Assembly: GCA_029975475.1 (NCBI GenBank)
Contig: JARKPB010000008.1
Span: 744,001 to 808,000 of the forward strand
DNA: 64,000 nucleotides
Direction: 5' to 3'
Source of the DNA: Anaerolineaceae bacterium
Lineage (GTDB): Bacteria > Chloroflexota > Anaerolineae > Anaerolineales > Anaerolineaceae
The notes under the pieces are model-generated. The model ran no database searches. It was not told where the DNA came from and saw nothing but the letters and a program-made list of their open reading frames with translations. The translations under genes were made by a program, and so were the position numbers. This document shows positions 33,201-41,973 of this stretch, in pieces; positions within the stretch are counted from its first letter, which is position 1; each line of letters begins with the position of its first letter.

Positions 33201-34054
33201 GCGCTGGTTCCCTCGTCATCAGGATAGGCTACGATTCCAACAGTTCCGGGGCCCAGGTTTGCAGCCACCGGGATTGCCAGATCGGTGACAACCAGATCCT
33301 TGATATTTGTCAGGGTCTTTATCTTATCAATTAAATATGCGGCCGTATTGGGATCAGCGGCATGGACCACAGCGATTTGTACCGAACGAGTGCCGATTTT
33401 TTGGCGAATAATTTCAACAACTTTATCCAGCGCTCGCTGACGTGTGCGCACTTTATCTCCAATTTGAAGCAAACCGTCTTTCAGGATGATGATGGGCTTA
33501 ATTTTTAACACACTGGACAAAATGTTCTGGAGAGCGCTTATCCTGCCACTGAGATGAGCAAATTCCAGATTATCCAGGGTAAACGCAACCGCCAGCTGAC
33601 GGGTTTTATTTTCCAGGGCGCTGATAATCGAAGAAATTGATTCTCCAGCGCGGTCCATCATGCGCGCCTGCCGGCACATAAAGCCAAGCGCTGCTGAGCC
33701 GGCGCCCGAATCTATGGTGTGAATCGAAAATTCTTGCATCACTTCACGGGCAGCCATCTGAACCGCGTGGAAAGTGCCGGACATTTTTGACGCCAGGTGG
33801 ATAGAGAGAATCGTGTCGCCTTTTCTGGCAATTTTGCGATAAAACTCGGCGATTTGGCTGGGAGATGGGAGGGAAGATTTTGGAACCATGTTTTTTAACC
33901 GGACCAGCTGGTAGAACCTTTCTGGAGGCATGCTTTCATCCACAAGATAGGTTTCTTCACCAAAGCGCACCATTAACGGGATCACATCAATTTGATATTC
34001 ACGTTTCCATTCCAGCGGCATATCCGCCGCGCCATCCGTAACAATTCTTAACAT
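33197..34054 (-). CDS. DegV family fatty-acid-binding protein (second copy)
   Basis: 285 residues with IVTDGAADMP at the N-terminus, KSSLPSPSQIAEFY for the lipid pocket, LSGRISALQNILSSVLKIKP in the middle and NLGPGTVGIVAY at the end. It overlaps the ECF sigma stop (TGATG) and the next ORF, so it is clearly part of that operon. It differs strongly in sequence from the copy at 3035-3877. Confidence 0.87.
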   Translation of the reverse strand: MLRIVTDGAADMPLEWKREYQIDVIPLMVRFGEETYLVDESMPPERFYQLVRLKNMVPKSSLPSPSQIAEFYRKIARKGDTILSIHLASKMSGTFHAVQMAAREVMQEFSIHTIDSGAGSAALGFMCRQARMMDRAGESISSIISALENKTRQLAVAFTLDNLEFAHLSGRISALQNILSSVLKIKPIIILKDGLLQIGDKVRTRQRALDKVVEIIRQKIGTRSVQIAVVHAADPNTAAYLIDKIKTLTNIKDLVVTDLAIPVAANLGPGTVGIVAYPDDEGTSA

Positions 34055-34641
34055 CAGTCCACTTCTCCATCTACATCTAGATCTAGTCTGGTTCTTAGCT
34101 GAATTAAGGTGCGGTGATAGAGGCTTTTTACTGCGCCTTCCGATTTTTGCATGATCACAGCAATCTCCGCGTTAGACAGGTGTTCAACAAATTTCAAGAT
34201 GATTAATTGCTGGCGATCTTCTGGCAGTTCGCGGAGCACGGACATCAGCCGTTCCGTTTCCTGATCCTTGATGATCGCGACTTCAGCGTGTTCACCTTTG
34301 GATGACATCTCGATATGGTCATCCAGAGATAATTCCTGGCGCCTGAGGGTATCGCGATGCCAGTTTGCCACCAGATTGTGCGCGATGCGGTACAGCCAGG
34401 CCGAAAAAGGCAAACCCATATCACGGTAATTTTGAATGTGCCCGTACGCTCTCAAGAAGACTCGCTCGGTCAAATCTTCCGCTTCATTCACATTTCCGGT
34501 CCGGTAATACACATAATTGAAAATTCGCCTGACGTACTTTTCGTAGAGCTGGCTGAATGCGGCGCTATCGCCGTTGGATGCAGCAGGGATTAGCACTTCG
34601 TCAGGTAATTCTTCCACTGAGCGCCCGGTAATGTTGTCCAC
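34054..34641 (-). CDS. ECF-type RNA polymerase sigma factor
   Basis: 195 residues with sigma region 2 (YEKYVRRIFNYVYYRTG, EDLTERVFLRAY, PFSAWLYRIAHNLVANWHRD) and region 4 (LPEDRQQLIILKFVEHLSNA, IMQKSEGAVKSLYHRTLIQL). Regions 1 and 3 are missing, as expected for the ECF group. The GTG start at 34641 is uncertain: no ribosome site is visible and a later GTG is possible. It is followed by a DegV protein and a small membrane protein rather than a standard anti-sigma factor. The target promoters are unknown. Confidence 0.9.
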   Translation of the reverse strand: MDNITGRSVEELPDEVLIPAASNGDSAAFSQLYEKYVRRIFNYVYYRTGNVNEAEDLTERVFLRAYGHIQNYRDMGLPFSAWLYRIAHNLVANWHRDTLRRQELSLDDHIEMSSKGEHAEVAIIKDQETERLMSVLRELPEDRQQLIILKFVEHLSNAEIAVIMQKSEGAVKSLYHRTLIQLRTRLDLDVDGEVD

Positions 34642-34788
34642 TATATATTAACCCGTCAAACCAATTTTGGTTTCAGTTCCCAATGGAATCGACTTGCCCG
34701 AAATTCTTCATTGGATTACACTCAAATCAATGCTGATTATAAAGGCAGTTGAATAAATTCTCCATTCTGTCAAGTGAAAAGAGGAAGC

Positions 34789-35622
34789 ATGGCACCGATT
34801 ACACGATCCTGGAAAACAACCGATGGTCTCAATATTTTCGCGATCAACTGGAAACCAGAAAAGAAAGTGAAAGCCGCTGTCGGGTTGGTCCACGGCCTTG
34901 GTGAACACATCGAACGATATCACCACGTGGCGGCTTTCCTGAATGAAAAAGGAATCGCGGTAATCGCTTTCGATCAGCGCGGCCACGGAAAAAGCGAAGG
35001 TCCGCGCGGACATGCACCGTCTTACGATCAGATTTGCAAGGATATTGATATCCTGGTTGAGCAGTTGAAAGAAACCTACCCGGATGTGCCTTATTTCCTT
35101 TACGGCCACAGTATGGGCGGCAGTCAAACCTTGTATTACGGCCTGAAGCGTAAACCGCAATTGAACGGTCTGATCGTTACCGCCCCGGGCTTAAGACCGG
35201 CCAACGCGCCTTCAGCAGCCACAATGCTGCTCGGTAAAGTCATGGCGTCCCTGGTGCCAACCTTTAAAATGCCGAATGGATTAATTCTCGAAGGGCTTTC
35301 GCGCGATCCGCTGGTGGTGGAAAAATACCGCACGGATCCGCTGGTCCACGGCGTGATCTCCGCTAGACTGGGAATTGATCTGATCAGCAGCGGCCAATGG
35401 ATTATTGAACACGCGGGCGAACTGCAGTTACCCTTGCTGCTGATGCAAGGGACGAAAGACATGCTGGTCAATCCTGAAGCGACCGCGCAGTTTGCAGCCC
35501 GAGCTGGTAAGAATGTAACCTACATTGAATACCCCGGATATTACCACGAGCTTCACAATGAACCGGAGAAGCAGGAGGTTCTAAAAGTAATCGGCGACTG
35601 GATCCTGGAGAAATCCAAATAA
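34789..35622 (+). CDS. Monoacylglycerol lipase-like alpha/beta hydrolase
   Basis: 277 residues with a serine hydrolase triad: nucleophile in YGHSMGGSQT, acid in MQGTKDMLVNPEA and His in YYHELHNEPEK. The HGLGEHIERYHHVAAFL and AFDQRGHGKSEGPRGH motifs match monoacylglycerol lipase/lysophospholipase. No signal peptide, so cytosolic. The ATG at 34789 has GAGGAAGC upstream. It is monocistronic, divergent from the ECF sigma gene. Confidence 0.9.
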   Translation: MAPITRSWKTTDGLNIFAINWKPEKKVKAAVGLVHGLGEHIERYHHVAAFLNEKGIAVIAFDQRGHGKSEGPRGHAPSYDQICKDIDILVEQLKETYPDVPYFLYGHSMGGSQTLYYGLKRKPQLNGLIVTAPGLRPANAPSAATMLLGKVMASLVPTFKMPNGLILEGLSRDPLVVEKYRTDPLVHGVISARLGIDLISSGQWIIEHAGELQLPLLLMQGTKDMLVNPEATAQFAARAGKNVTYIEYPGYYHELHNEPEKQEVLKVIGDWILEKSK

Positions 35623-35660
35623 TTTTGGAACATTGACAAGTCAGGATGTGATGAATTACC

Positions 35661-35689
35661 TTGACCCTCATCCTGGCAAAGACTAAAAT
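35661..35689 (+). promoter_or_regulatory. Promoter of the glyA-gcvT fusion gene
   Basis: TTGACC at 35661-35666, a 17-base spacer and TAAAAT at 35684-35689. The start of transcription falls near 35697, seven or so bases before the structured leader. A 7-bp inverted repeat (CAGGATG 35642-35648 / CATCCTG 35669-35675) straddles the -35. Confidence 0.75.
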
Positions 35690-35703
35690 AATTTTAATGA
35701 TCC

Positions 35704-35782
35704 GCCTTCAGGGAGCAATCAGGCAAATCGCCCGAAATCCCATTTGCGGTCTGCGCAAATGCGATGCTGCTTACCTGAAGGC
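35704..35782 (+). promoter_or_regulatory. Structured leader RNA (three-way junction) before glyA-gcvT
   Basis: P1 is a perfect 9-bp helix, GCCTTCAGG (35704-35712) with CCTGAAGGC (35774-35782). Inside it, AGCA (35714-35717) pairs with TGCT (35765-35768). A small hairpin GGC/GCC spans 35722-35732, and a strong 8-bp hairpin CATTTGCG/CGCAAATG spans 35741-35761. P1 is followed by TTTT, and the ribosome site AAGGAG lies at 35803-35808. The shape is that of a riboswitch or protein-binding leader. It does not match the glycine, ZTP or THF riboswitch cores as I know them. Confidence 0.5.
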
Positions 35783-35815
35783 TTTTCCTATCCATCTCTT
35801 GTAAGGAGAACCGGC

Positions 35816-38800
35816 ATGCCAGATTACTTGTTTCGCGGAAAATTATCTGAAATTGACCCGGAAGTTGAAGAATTAATTCGCCTGGAAGAAGAGCGCCAGG
35901 TTAAAAAATTAATCCTTATCCCGTCCGAAAGCACAGCCCCGCTGGCCGTGAGAGAGTCGATGGGTTCGGCTTTTCAAAATTTATATGCGGAAGGTTATCC
36001 GGACGAAGAAACCCGCTGGATGAAAGAAGAAGAAATTCTTAATTACACCAGCATGCTCGCCCACTACCGGCGTTACTCCGATCCGCGCTATTATAAGGGC
36101 GTTGAATACGCAGACATTGTCGAATCATTGGCCCGCCGCCGCTGTGCGGAAGCCTTCGCAACCGGAGCGGTCAGCGCTGATCAGATTTACGTCAATGTGC
36201 AGGCGTTATCTGGCGCGCCGGCGAACAACGCCGTTTATCAAGCCGTGGTCATCCCTGGCGACACAGTTCTCGGAATGAACCTCCTGCACGGCGGGCACCT
36301 GACACACGGTTCATCGGTCAACCGCAGCGGCAAACTTTATAACATCGTGCACTATAACGTTGATCCAGCTAGTGAACAAATTGACTATGCACAGGTTCAG
36401 AATCTGGCGGAGCAGCATAAACCCAAAATGATCATCGCAGGTTATTCCTCCTATCCCTGGGTGCCTGATTGGAAACGCTTCAGGGAAATCGCGGATTCCT
36501 GCGGCGCTGTCTTACTGGCGGATATCTCTCACATCGCGGGATTGGTTGCGGCCGGGGTCATCCCCTCCCCGGTTGGCTACGCGCATGTGATAACATTTAC
36601 CACCCATAAAACCCTGCTCGGACCTCGCGGCGCGTGCATTCTGACCACTGATTCGTCTCTGGCCAAGAAAATTGACCGGGCTGTATTTCCCGGTGAACAG
36701 GGCGGTCCGCACGTTCACATTTTTGCCGCGCTATCAACAACTTTCAAGTTAGCCCGGACTGAATCCTTCAAGAAACTGCAGCAGCAGATTCTCGATAACT
36801 GCCAGGCGCTCACCAAACAGCTGGCAGCGCGCGGGTTACGCATCCCTTACGGCGGCACCAACACCCATCTGGGAAATGTTGATTGTAAGACGATTGTCGG
36901 GGATGACGGCACGCCTTTATCCGGTGATATGGCAGCCAGAATTTTAGATATCGCCGGAATCGTCCTGAACCGGAATACCATCCCGGGCGACAAAACCGCG
37001 CTTTTTGCCTCGGGTATCCGCTACGGTACCCCCTGGATGACGCAACGCGGGTTGACGGAAAAAGATATGATCGAAGTTGCCAACATTATCGCGGATGTGC
37101 TGCTCGCCTGTAAACCTTATTCGGTTGAAACCAGGAAAGGTCTTGTGCAGCGGGCAAAGATAGATTTTTCAGTCCTTGAAACAGCGAAATTGCGAGTCCG
37201 CGATCTGGCGATGCGAGCTGATACCGATTTGCAAATTAAGAGCCACGGGTATCCTCACTTCTACTACCTTGACGATCCGTCTTCCTCCAGCCAGACGAAT
37301 ACCGCCTTTCGGATTAGCGGCCGGAATGTGCGCCATTTTGTGAATTTCGTTTTCACTGCCAACGCTGATCAAATGGCGCTGGGCGAAACGCAGGAATGCA
37401 AGCTGTACGCCAACGGCAAGCCGATAACCTGCCAGCTAACCCAAAAGGAAGAAAAAGTGTTTATCGCCACCCTTCCCGTGGCGGACGCCGGACTGGCCGC
37501 TGCCTGGCTGCGGGCGCTCTCAGACGGTTACATCTCGTTTGATGAAGACCCAACCCGCCGAATCCCGGGGCCAGTTTACATCGAAGAACTGCCAGAACTT
37601 GCGGTCGAACAATCAGACAGCAAAGCCCGGCCGTCTGAAAAGCCATATACCATTGGATACAAACCGGTCACCACACAACCCAAGCTAGGTTTTACATGGG
37701 AAGAGATCGAAAGCCCCAATCTTAAACGCACCCCCCTGTATGCTACCCACAAAGCGTTGGGCGCGAAGATTATCCCCTTCGCTGGGTGGGAGATGCCCGT
37801 CTGGTACACCTCGGTCATGGAAGAACATCTGGCTACCCGTCAGGCAGCCGGTTTGTTTGATGTTTCTCACATGGGCGTCTTTCAGGCTGAAGGTCCAGAC
37901 GCATCCCTTTTCCTTGATTCGGTTTGCGGAAATGATATTGGCGCTCTGGAAATCGGCGAGTCATGCTACACGCATTTCCTTGATCCTTCTGCGAATGTCA
38001 TTGATGATACCCTGGTTTACCGCCGCTCGGAAAGTGCCTATCTGGTCGTGGTGAATGCCAGCAACAATGACAAAGACTGGGCCTGGCTCAACGCCGTGCG
38101 GGAAGGAAAAGTCCTGGTTGACCCCGCTGCTCCTGGCGCGCACGCCTTTGGCCGCGGTGTAATCCTTCGCGATCTGCGAGATCCGCAGGCTGGCAAAGAT
38201 ATGCGCATTGATATCGCATTGCAAGGACCAAAATCTCGCGAAATCCTGCTGTCGCTCGGTTGTGATACCCCAACCAGAAAGCGTATCATGGCATTAAAGC
38301 GCACCGAATTGTGCGAAGCTACCGTTGGTGGATTTGACCTCGTGGTCAGCCGCACCGGCTACACGGGCGAAAAAATGGCCTTTGAATTGTTTGTCCACCC
38401 GGATCACGCGGTTGCCCTGTGGGAAGCCTTAATGAAAGCCGGGCAACCGCTGGGTTTGAAACCGTGCGGTCTGGGGGCTCGCGATTCTTTGAGGACAGAA
38501 GCTGGATTGCCGTTATACGGGCATGAAATGGGTGGAGACCTGAACCTTGGCGTGGCTGAAGCCGGTTTTGGCTCTTATGTTAAAGTTTACAAACCCTGGT
38601 TTATCGGCCGGGATGCATTCATTGCAAGAGAGGCTGCCAGAAAATCCGTCGTGGCACGCTTCCGGTTCACGGAAAAAGGCGTGCGCATGGCTCATTTGCA
38701 TGATCCGGTGGTGGATACCAGGGGCCGGGTTATCGGGGTCGTCACTTCCTGCGCTGTGGATAGCGAAGGCTTCCTGACGGGCCAGGCGTACATCGAAGAA

Positions 38801-38944
38801 AAATACGCCCTGGAAGGTACACCCATTGCAATTTTCCAGTCCGCCGCTTCCAATCCCGGAAAAGCCCCGGCAGAACTGAAAACCGGAGACAAAGTTAATT
38901 TGCCCACTGCTGCGGTCGTGATTAGCCGCTTTCCGAAGCTGTGA
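35816..38944 (+). CDS. Fused serine hydroxymethyltransferase and glycine cleavage T-protein (aminomethyltransferase)
   Basis: One 1042-residue chain with two one-carbon enzymes. Residues 1 to about 465 are SHMT (serine + THF to glycine + 5,10-methylene-THF), with PLP lysine K265 in TTHKTLLGPRGA. About 30 extra residues separate EGYP from RYYKGVEYAD. Residues about 640-1042 are GcvT: FAGWEMPVWY, FDVSHMGVF, SRTGYTGEKMAFELF and GARDSLRTEAGLPLYGHEM with the catalytic Asp. The linker at 490-610 (FRISGRNVRHFVNFVF) looks like a decayed GcvT N-domain. AAGGAG supports the ATG at 35816. Methylene-THF could be handed between active sites. gcvH and gcvP are not in the window. Confidence 0.94.
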   Translation: MPDYLFRGKLSEIDPEVEELIRLEEERQVKKLILIPSESTAPLAVRESMGSAFQNLYAEGYPDEETRWMKEEEILNYTSMLAHYRRYSDPRYYKGVEYADIVESLARRRCAEAFATGAVSADQIYVNVQALSGAPANNAVYQAVVIPGDTVLGMNLLHGGHLTHGSSVNRSGKLYNIVHYNVDPASEQIDYAQVQNLAEQHKPKMIIAGYSSYPWVPDWKRFREIADSCGAVLLADISHIAGLVAAGVIPSPVGYAHVITFTTHKTLLGPRGACILTTDSSLAKKIDRAVFPGEQGGPHVHIFAALSTTFKLARTESFKKLQQQILDNCQALTKQLAARGLRIPYGGTNTHLGNVDCKTIVGDDGTPLSGDMAARILDIAGIVLNRNTIPGDKTALFASGIRYGTPWMTQRGLTEKDMIEVANIIADVLLACKPYSVETRKGLVQRAKIDFSVLETAKLRVRDLAMRADTDLQIKSHGYPHFYYLDDPSSSSQTNTAFRISGRNVRHFVNFVFTANADQMALGETQECKLYANGKPITCQLTQKEEKVFIATLPVADAGLAAAWLRALSDGYISFDEDPTRRIPGPVYIEELPELAVEQSDSKARPSEKPYTIGYKPVTTQPKLGFTWEEIESPNLKRTPLYATHKALGAKIIPFAGWEMPVWYTSVMEEHLATRQAAGLFDVSHMGVFQAEGPDASLFLDSVCGNDIGALEIGESCYTHFLDPSANVIDDTLVYRRSESAYLVVVNASNNDKDWAWLNAVREGKVLVDPAAPGAHAFGRGVILRDLRDPQAGKDMRIDIALQGPKSREILLSLGCDTPTRKRIMALKRTELCEATVGGFDLVVSRTGYTGEKMAFELFVHPDHAVALWEALMKAGQPLGLKPCGLGARDSLRTEAGLPLYGHEMGGDLNLGVAEAGFGSYVKVYKPWFIGRDAFIAREAARKSVVARFRFTEKGVRMAHLHDPVVDTRGRVIGVVTSCAVDSEGFLTGQAYIEEKYALEGTPIAIFQSAASNPGKAPAELKTGDKVNLPTAAVVISRFPKL

Positions 38945-38975
38945 AAACCACTAAATTTGGAAACAAGGAGTAAAA

Positions 38976-40196
38976 ATGCAGACACCCTGGGATCATCGCT
39001 ACGCACAGCGAACGCAGCGAATGAAAGGGTCCGCTATCCGCCAGTTATTAAAACTGACGGAGCAGCCGGATATCATTTCATTTGGCGGCGGCATGCCTGC
39101 GCCAGAAATTTTTCCTGTTGAAGAGTTCAAGGAAGCATGCATCAGGGTATTGGAAAACAGCGGCCGCGTAGCCTTACAATACGGTTCGACCGACGGTTAT
39201 ATGCCGCTGCGCGAAATGATCGCCCGACACACCCAGCGCTATGGGCTGGATATCAGCGAACAAAACATCCTCATCACGTCCGGCTCGCAGCAGGCGCTCG
39301 ACCTGCTGGGCAAGATCTTTATCAATCGCGGCGACCGCATCCTGGTGGAATCGCCCACCTACTTGGGCGCGCTCCAGGCATGGAACGCTTACGGCGCGGA
39401 ATACGTGCCGGTTGCCTCGGATGAAAACGGCATGAAAACTGAGGCGCTGGAGGAAGCGCTGCGCACCGGTCCAAAATTTATCTACGTCTTGCCCAATTTC
39501 CAGAATCCAACCGGGGTCACCCTATCACTTGAAAGGCGTTACCAGCTGGTCGAACTGGCCGACCGCTACGGTGTCCCGATCATTGAGGATGACCCGTACG
39601 GGCAGCTCCGCTTTGAAGGCGAGCATCTGCCCGCCGTCGAAGTGATTGACAGCGAATGCCGCTCTCAAAACGGATACGCTGGTAATGTGATTTACCTTTC
39701 TACCTTTTCAAAAATCCTCGCGCCCGGAATTCGCCTGGCCTGGGTCATGGCACCGCCGGAGGTCATTCAAAAACTGGTTCTCGCAAAACAGGGAGCGGAT
39801 CTGCACACCGCGACCTTTAACCAAATGGTCGCGTATGAAGTCGGCCGCGGCGGTTTCCTGGATAAATACGTTAAAGTAATCCGCGAAACTTACCGGCAAC
39901 GGCGGGATGTGATGCTGGATGCGCTCGCCGAACACATGCCCGAAGGCGTTCGCTGGACGCATCCGCAAGGCGGGCTTTTCCTCTGGGCTGAATTCCCCGC
40001 ATCAATTAATACTACCGAAATGCTGGCGGATGCCATAGAACAAAAAGTCGCTTACGTGCCGGGAGAATCTTTCTTCCCCTGCGGCGGCGGGGCGAATACG
40101 ATGCGTTTGAATTTCAGCAACGCCACCCCGGAAAAAATAAATGAAGGAATTGCGCGGCTGGGGATTGTGGTCAAGAAACATCTGCAAAAAAAATAA
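38976..40196 (+). CDS. PLP-dependent aminotransferase, class I/II (2-aminoadipate/aromatic type)
   Basis: 406 residues of the fold-type I group. The start YAQRTQRMKGSAIRQLLKL, FGGGMPAPEIFP, TSGSQQALDLLGKIF, the NFQNPTGVTLS loop and the PLP lysine region YLSTFSKILAPGIRLAW are all seen; Arg in MRLNFSNATPE should bind the substrate carboxylate. This subgroup includes LysN-like and multi-substrate aminotransferases; the amino acid cannot be told. AAGGAG precedes the ATG. It lies 31 bases after glyA-gcvT and is probably co-transcribed. Confidence 0.92.
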   Translation: MQTPWDHRYAQRTQRMKGSAIRQLLKLTEQPDIISFGGGMPAPEIFPVEEFKEACIRVLENSGRVALQYGSTDGYMPLREMIARHTQRYGLDISEQNILITSGSQQALDLLGKIFINRGDRILVESPTYLGALQAWNAYGAEYVPVASDENGMKTEALEEALRTGPKFIYVLPNFQNPTGVTLSLERRYQLVELADRYGVPIIEDDPYGQLRFEGEHLPAVEVIDSECRSQNGYAGNVIYLSTFSKILAPGIRLAWVMAPPEVIQKLVLAKQGADLHTATFNQMVAYEVGRGGFLDKYVKVIRETYRQRRDVMLDALAEHMPEGVRWTHPQGGLFLWAEFPASINTTEMLADAIEQKVAYVPGESFFPCGGGANTMRLNFSNATPEKINEGIARLGIVVKKHLQKK

Positions 40197-40204
40197 CAGT
40201 GCTA

Positions 40205-40242
40205 AAACCAAAAGCCGGACGTATTCGTCCGGCTTTTGGTTT
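40205..40242. terminator. Bidirectional terminator between the aminotransferase and uridine-kinase-like genes
   Basis: A 17-bp stem centred on AAAAGCCGGACG / CGTCCGGCTTTT with a TATT loop. A- and T-runs on both sides fit termination of both convergent transcripts. Confidence 0.92.
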
Positions 40243-41959
40243 AATTCGATTCCCAGAGCTTGAAATCCCTCAAGATTGACCCGCCTAAGAATTCCCTCAG
40301 TATCGAGTTATCAGGGATCAAATCTTCCGGCAGCAGCAGGAACCACTCCAAAAATGCCAGCAGCCTTTTGGCTTCGATATGCTCGGGCGCGCTGTATGGC
40401 ACCTGGCGCAGCAAGGGCTCGGCTAAAGGTTTAAGGGCAGATAGCTCGTAGACCAGAGCAGAGTTAAAAAATTCATCGGCGTTTTCCTGGTAAGGGAAGA
40501 TGTGATCTTTTTCCCCCCTGCGGACACTTTCCCAGCGGCTGATGGTCGCCAGCGCGCTGTATCCGCGTTCCCTCGAATCCCGCACAATCCGCCGCAGCAA
40601 ACGGGTGTCCGTGGTGGAGATGCGGTTGTGCCGGTCCAGGTTTAACTGCGTCAGGCAGGAGACATATACCCGGTAAGCCAGCCTGGAATCGAATCCCGGC
40701 AGGAGATCAGAATTTAAACCATGGATACCCTCGAGAATGATTAGCTGGTCCTTTTTTAATTGGACGACCTCGCCCGGCTCGTTGATCCCGGTCTTAAAGT
40801 TATAATGCCTGAGCTGAACTTCATGCCCGGCGATCAAATCATTTAAGTGCTGTCCAAGCAACCCGGTATTTAACGCCTCGATCGATTCGAAATCATAATC
40901 GCCGTTTTCATCGCGCGGCGTTTTTTCGCGGTCGAGGAAATAATTGTCCATTTCAATCGGATACGGCGCAATCCCGCGGGCAAGAAGCTGCACGCTAAGC
41001 CGCTTTGAGAAGGTCGTTTTTCCGCTGGATGAAGGCCCGGCGATTAAGACCACCTTGACCCGATCGCGATTGTCAGCGATTTGCCGGGCGATATCAGCGA
41101 TTTTCTGCTCATGCAAAGCCTCAGACACCAGGATAATTTCCCTGGCTCTGCCGCTGTTGATCCCGTCGTTCAAAGCGCCGACTGAGTCAATCCCAAGGCT
41201 TTCCAGCCAGCGCCCGTACTGGCGAAAGGTTGATAGAAGCTTGGGATATTCAGGCATCGGCGATAAAGCGGTCGGCGAGTGTCTGCGGGGATATTGCAGC
41301 ACAAAGCCGTCCCCAAGAAGGGATAAATCAAACCATTTTAAATACCCGCTGGATGGAACCATATAGCCATGATGATAATCCTGATGGCGTCCCAACCGGT
41401 AAATCACGAGGTGATCTTTTGGGCGGTATTTTAACAGGCGCACTTTATCATCCTGCCCGGTCTTCTCAAATAAGGCAACCGCCTCACTCAAAGGCACCAG
41501 CCGCCGCTCAAACGGCAAATCAGCTTCAACCAGTTCCCGCATGCGTTCTTTCAGCTTTACCAAATCAGTTTGCGAAAGGGTACCACCGCCAAATACCTGG
41601 CAAAAATAACCTCCGGACGCCACCGAATGATCAACGGTTAGAGAATCGCTTGGATACAGATCCGCAAAAGCAGCCTGGAGAAGAAAGATCAAGGATCTGC
41701 GGTAAATCCTTGCCCCGTCAGCGTCCGACATCGTCACAGGCTGGCAGCGGGCATCCATATCCACAGGAAAGGTTAATTCGCGCAGTTCGCCATTCACAAC
41801 TGCCCCAACGACCGGCACAAGGGTCCATTCCGGCAGCACGCGCAAAAATTTGGCAATACACGCTCCTCTAGGACCTTCAATTACCCGTCCATCATTGAGC
41901 GTGACCTGAACCGTATCTCGCGGCGTAGTAATTTTAAAGTTATTGCTTGTTTCGCTCAT
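40241..41959 (-). CDS. Uridine kinase-like protein with N-terminal TGS and ThrRS-like domains
   Basis: 572 residues. The front third resembles the N-terminus of threonyl-tRNA synthetase: a TGS domain (VQVTLNDGRVIEGPRG) and the second additional domain (LYPSDSLTVDHSVASGGYFC). The back has a uridine kinase/phosphoribulokinase P-loop, AGPSSSGKTTFSKRL, then PIEMDNYFLDREKTPRDENG and ILEGIHGLNSDLL. Such fusions occur in Thermotogae and Clostridia and are annotated nucleoside kinase; the substrate is unclear. The ATG at 41959 is 14 bases after the amylase stop, with only a weak ribosome site, so it is the last gene of the sugar operon. Confidence 0.85.
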   Translation of the reverse strand: MSETSNNFKITTPRDTVQVTLNDGRVIEGPRGACIAKFLRVLPEWTLVPVVGAVVNGELRELTFPVDMDARCQPVTMSDADGARIYRRSLIFLLQAAFADLYPSDSLTVDHSVASGGYFCQVFGGGTLSQTDLVKLKERMRELVEADLPFERRLVPLSEAVALFEKTGQDDKVRLLKYRPKDHLVIYRLGRHQDYHHGYMVPSSGYLKWFDLSLLGDGFVLQYPRRHSPTALSPMPEYPKLLSTFRQYGRWLESLGIDSVGALNDGINSGRAREIILVSEALHEQKIADIARQIADNRDRVKVVLIAGPSSSGKTTFSKRLSVQLLARGIAPYPIEMDNYFLDREKTPRDENGDYDFESIEALNTGLLGQHLNDLIAGHEVQLRHYNFKTGINEPGEVVQLKKDQLIILEGIHGLNSDLLPGFDSRLAYRVYVSCLTQLNLDRHNRISTTDTRLLRRIVRDSRERGYSALATISRWESVRRGEKDHIFPYQENADEFFNSALVYELSALKPLAEPLLRQVPYSAPEHIEAKRLLAFLEWFLLLPEDLIPDNSILREFLGGSILRDFKLWESN

Positions 41960-41973
41960 ATGTTTACCCAAAA

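Noticed and set aside
34639-34673. Promoter and operator of the ECF sigma gene (TTGACG, TATATA, and AAACCAA-TT-TTGGTTT)
   Set aside because: The -35 and -10 are too close to form a promoter, and TATATA abuts the GTG. The inverted repeat is real but I cannot assign it a role.
41230-41871. A 213-codon open frame antisense to the uridine-kinase-like gene
   Set aside because: Low-complexity Gln/Arg/Pro-rich translation and no start signals; the opposite strand has clear TGS and kinase motifs.
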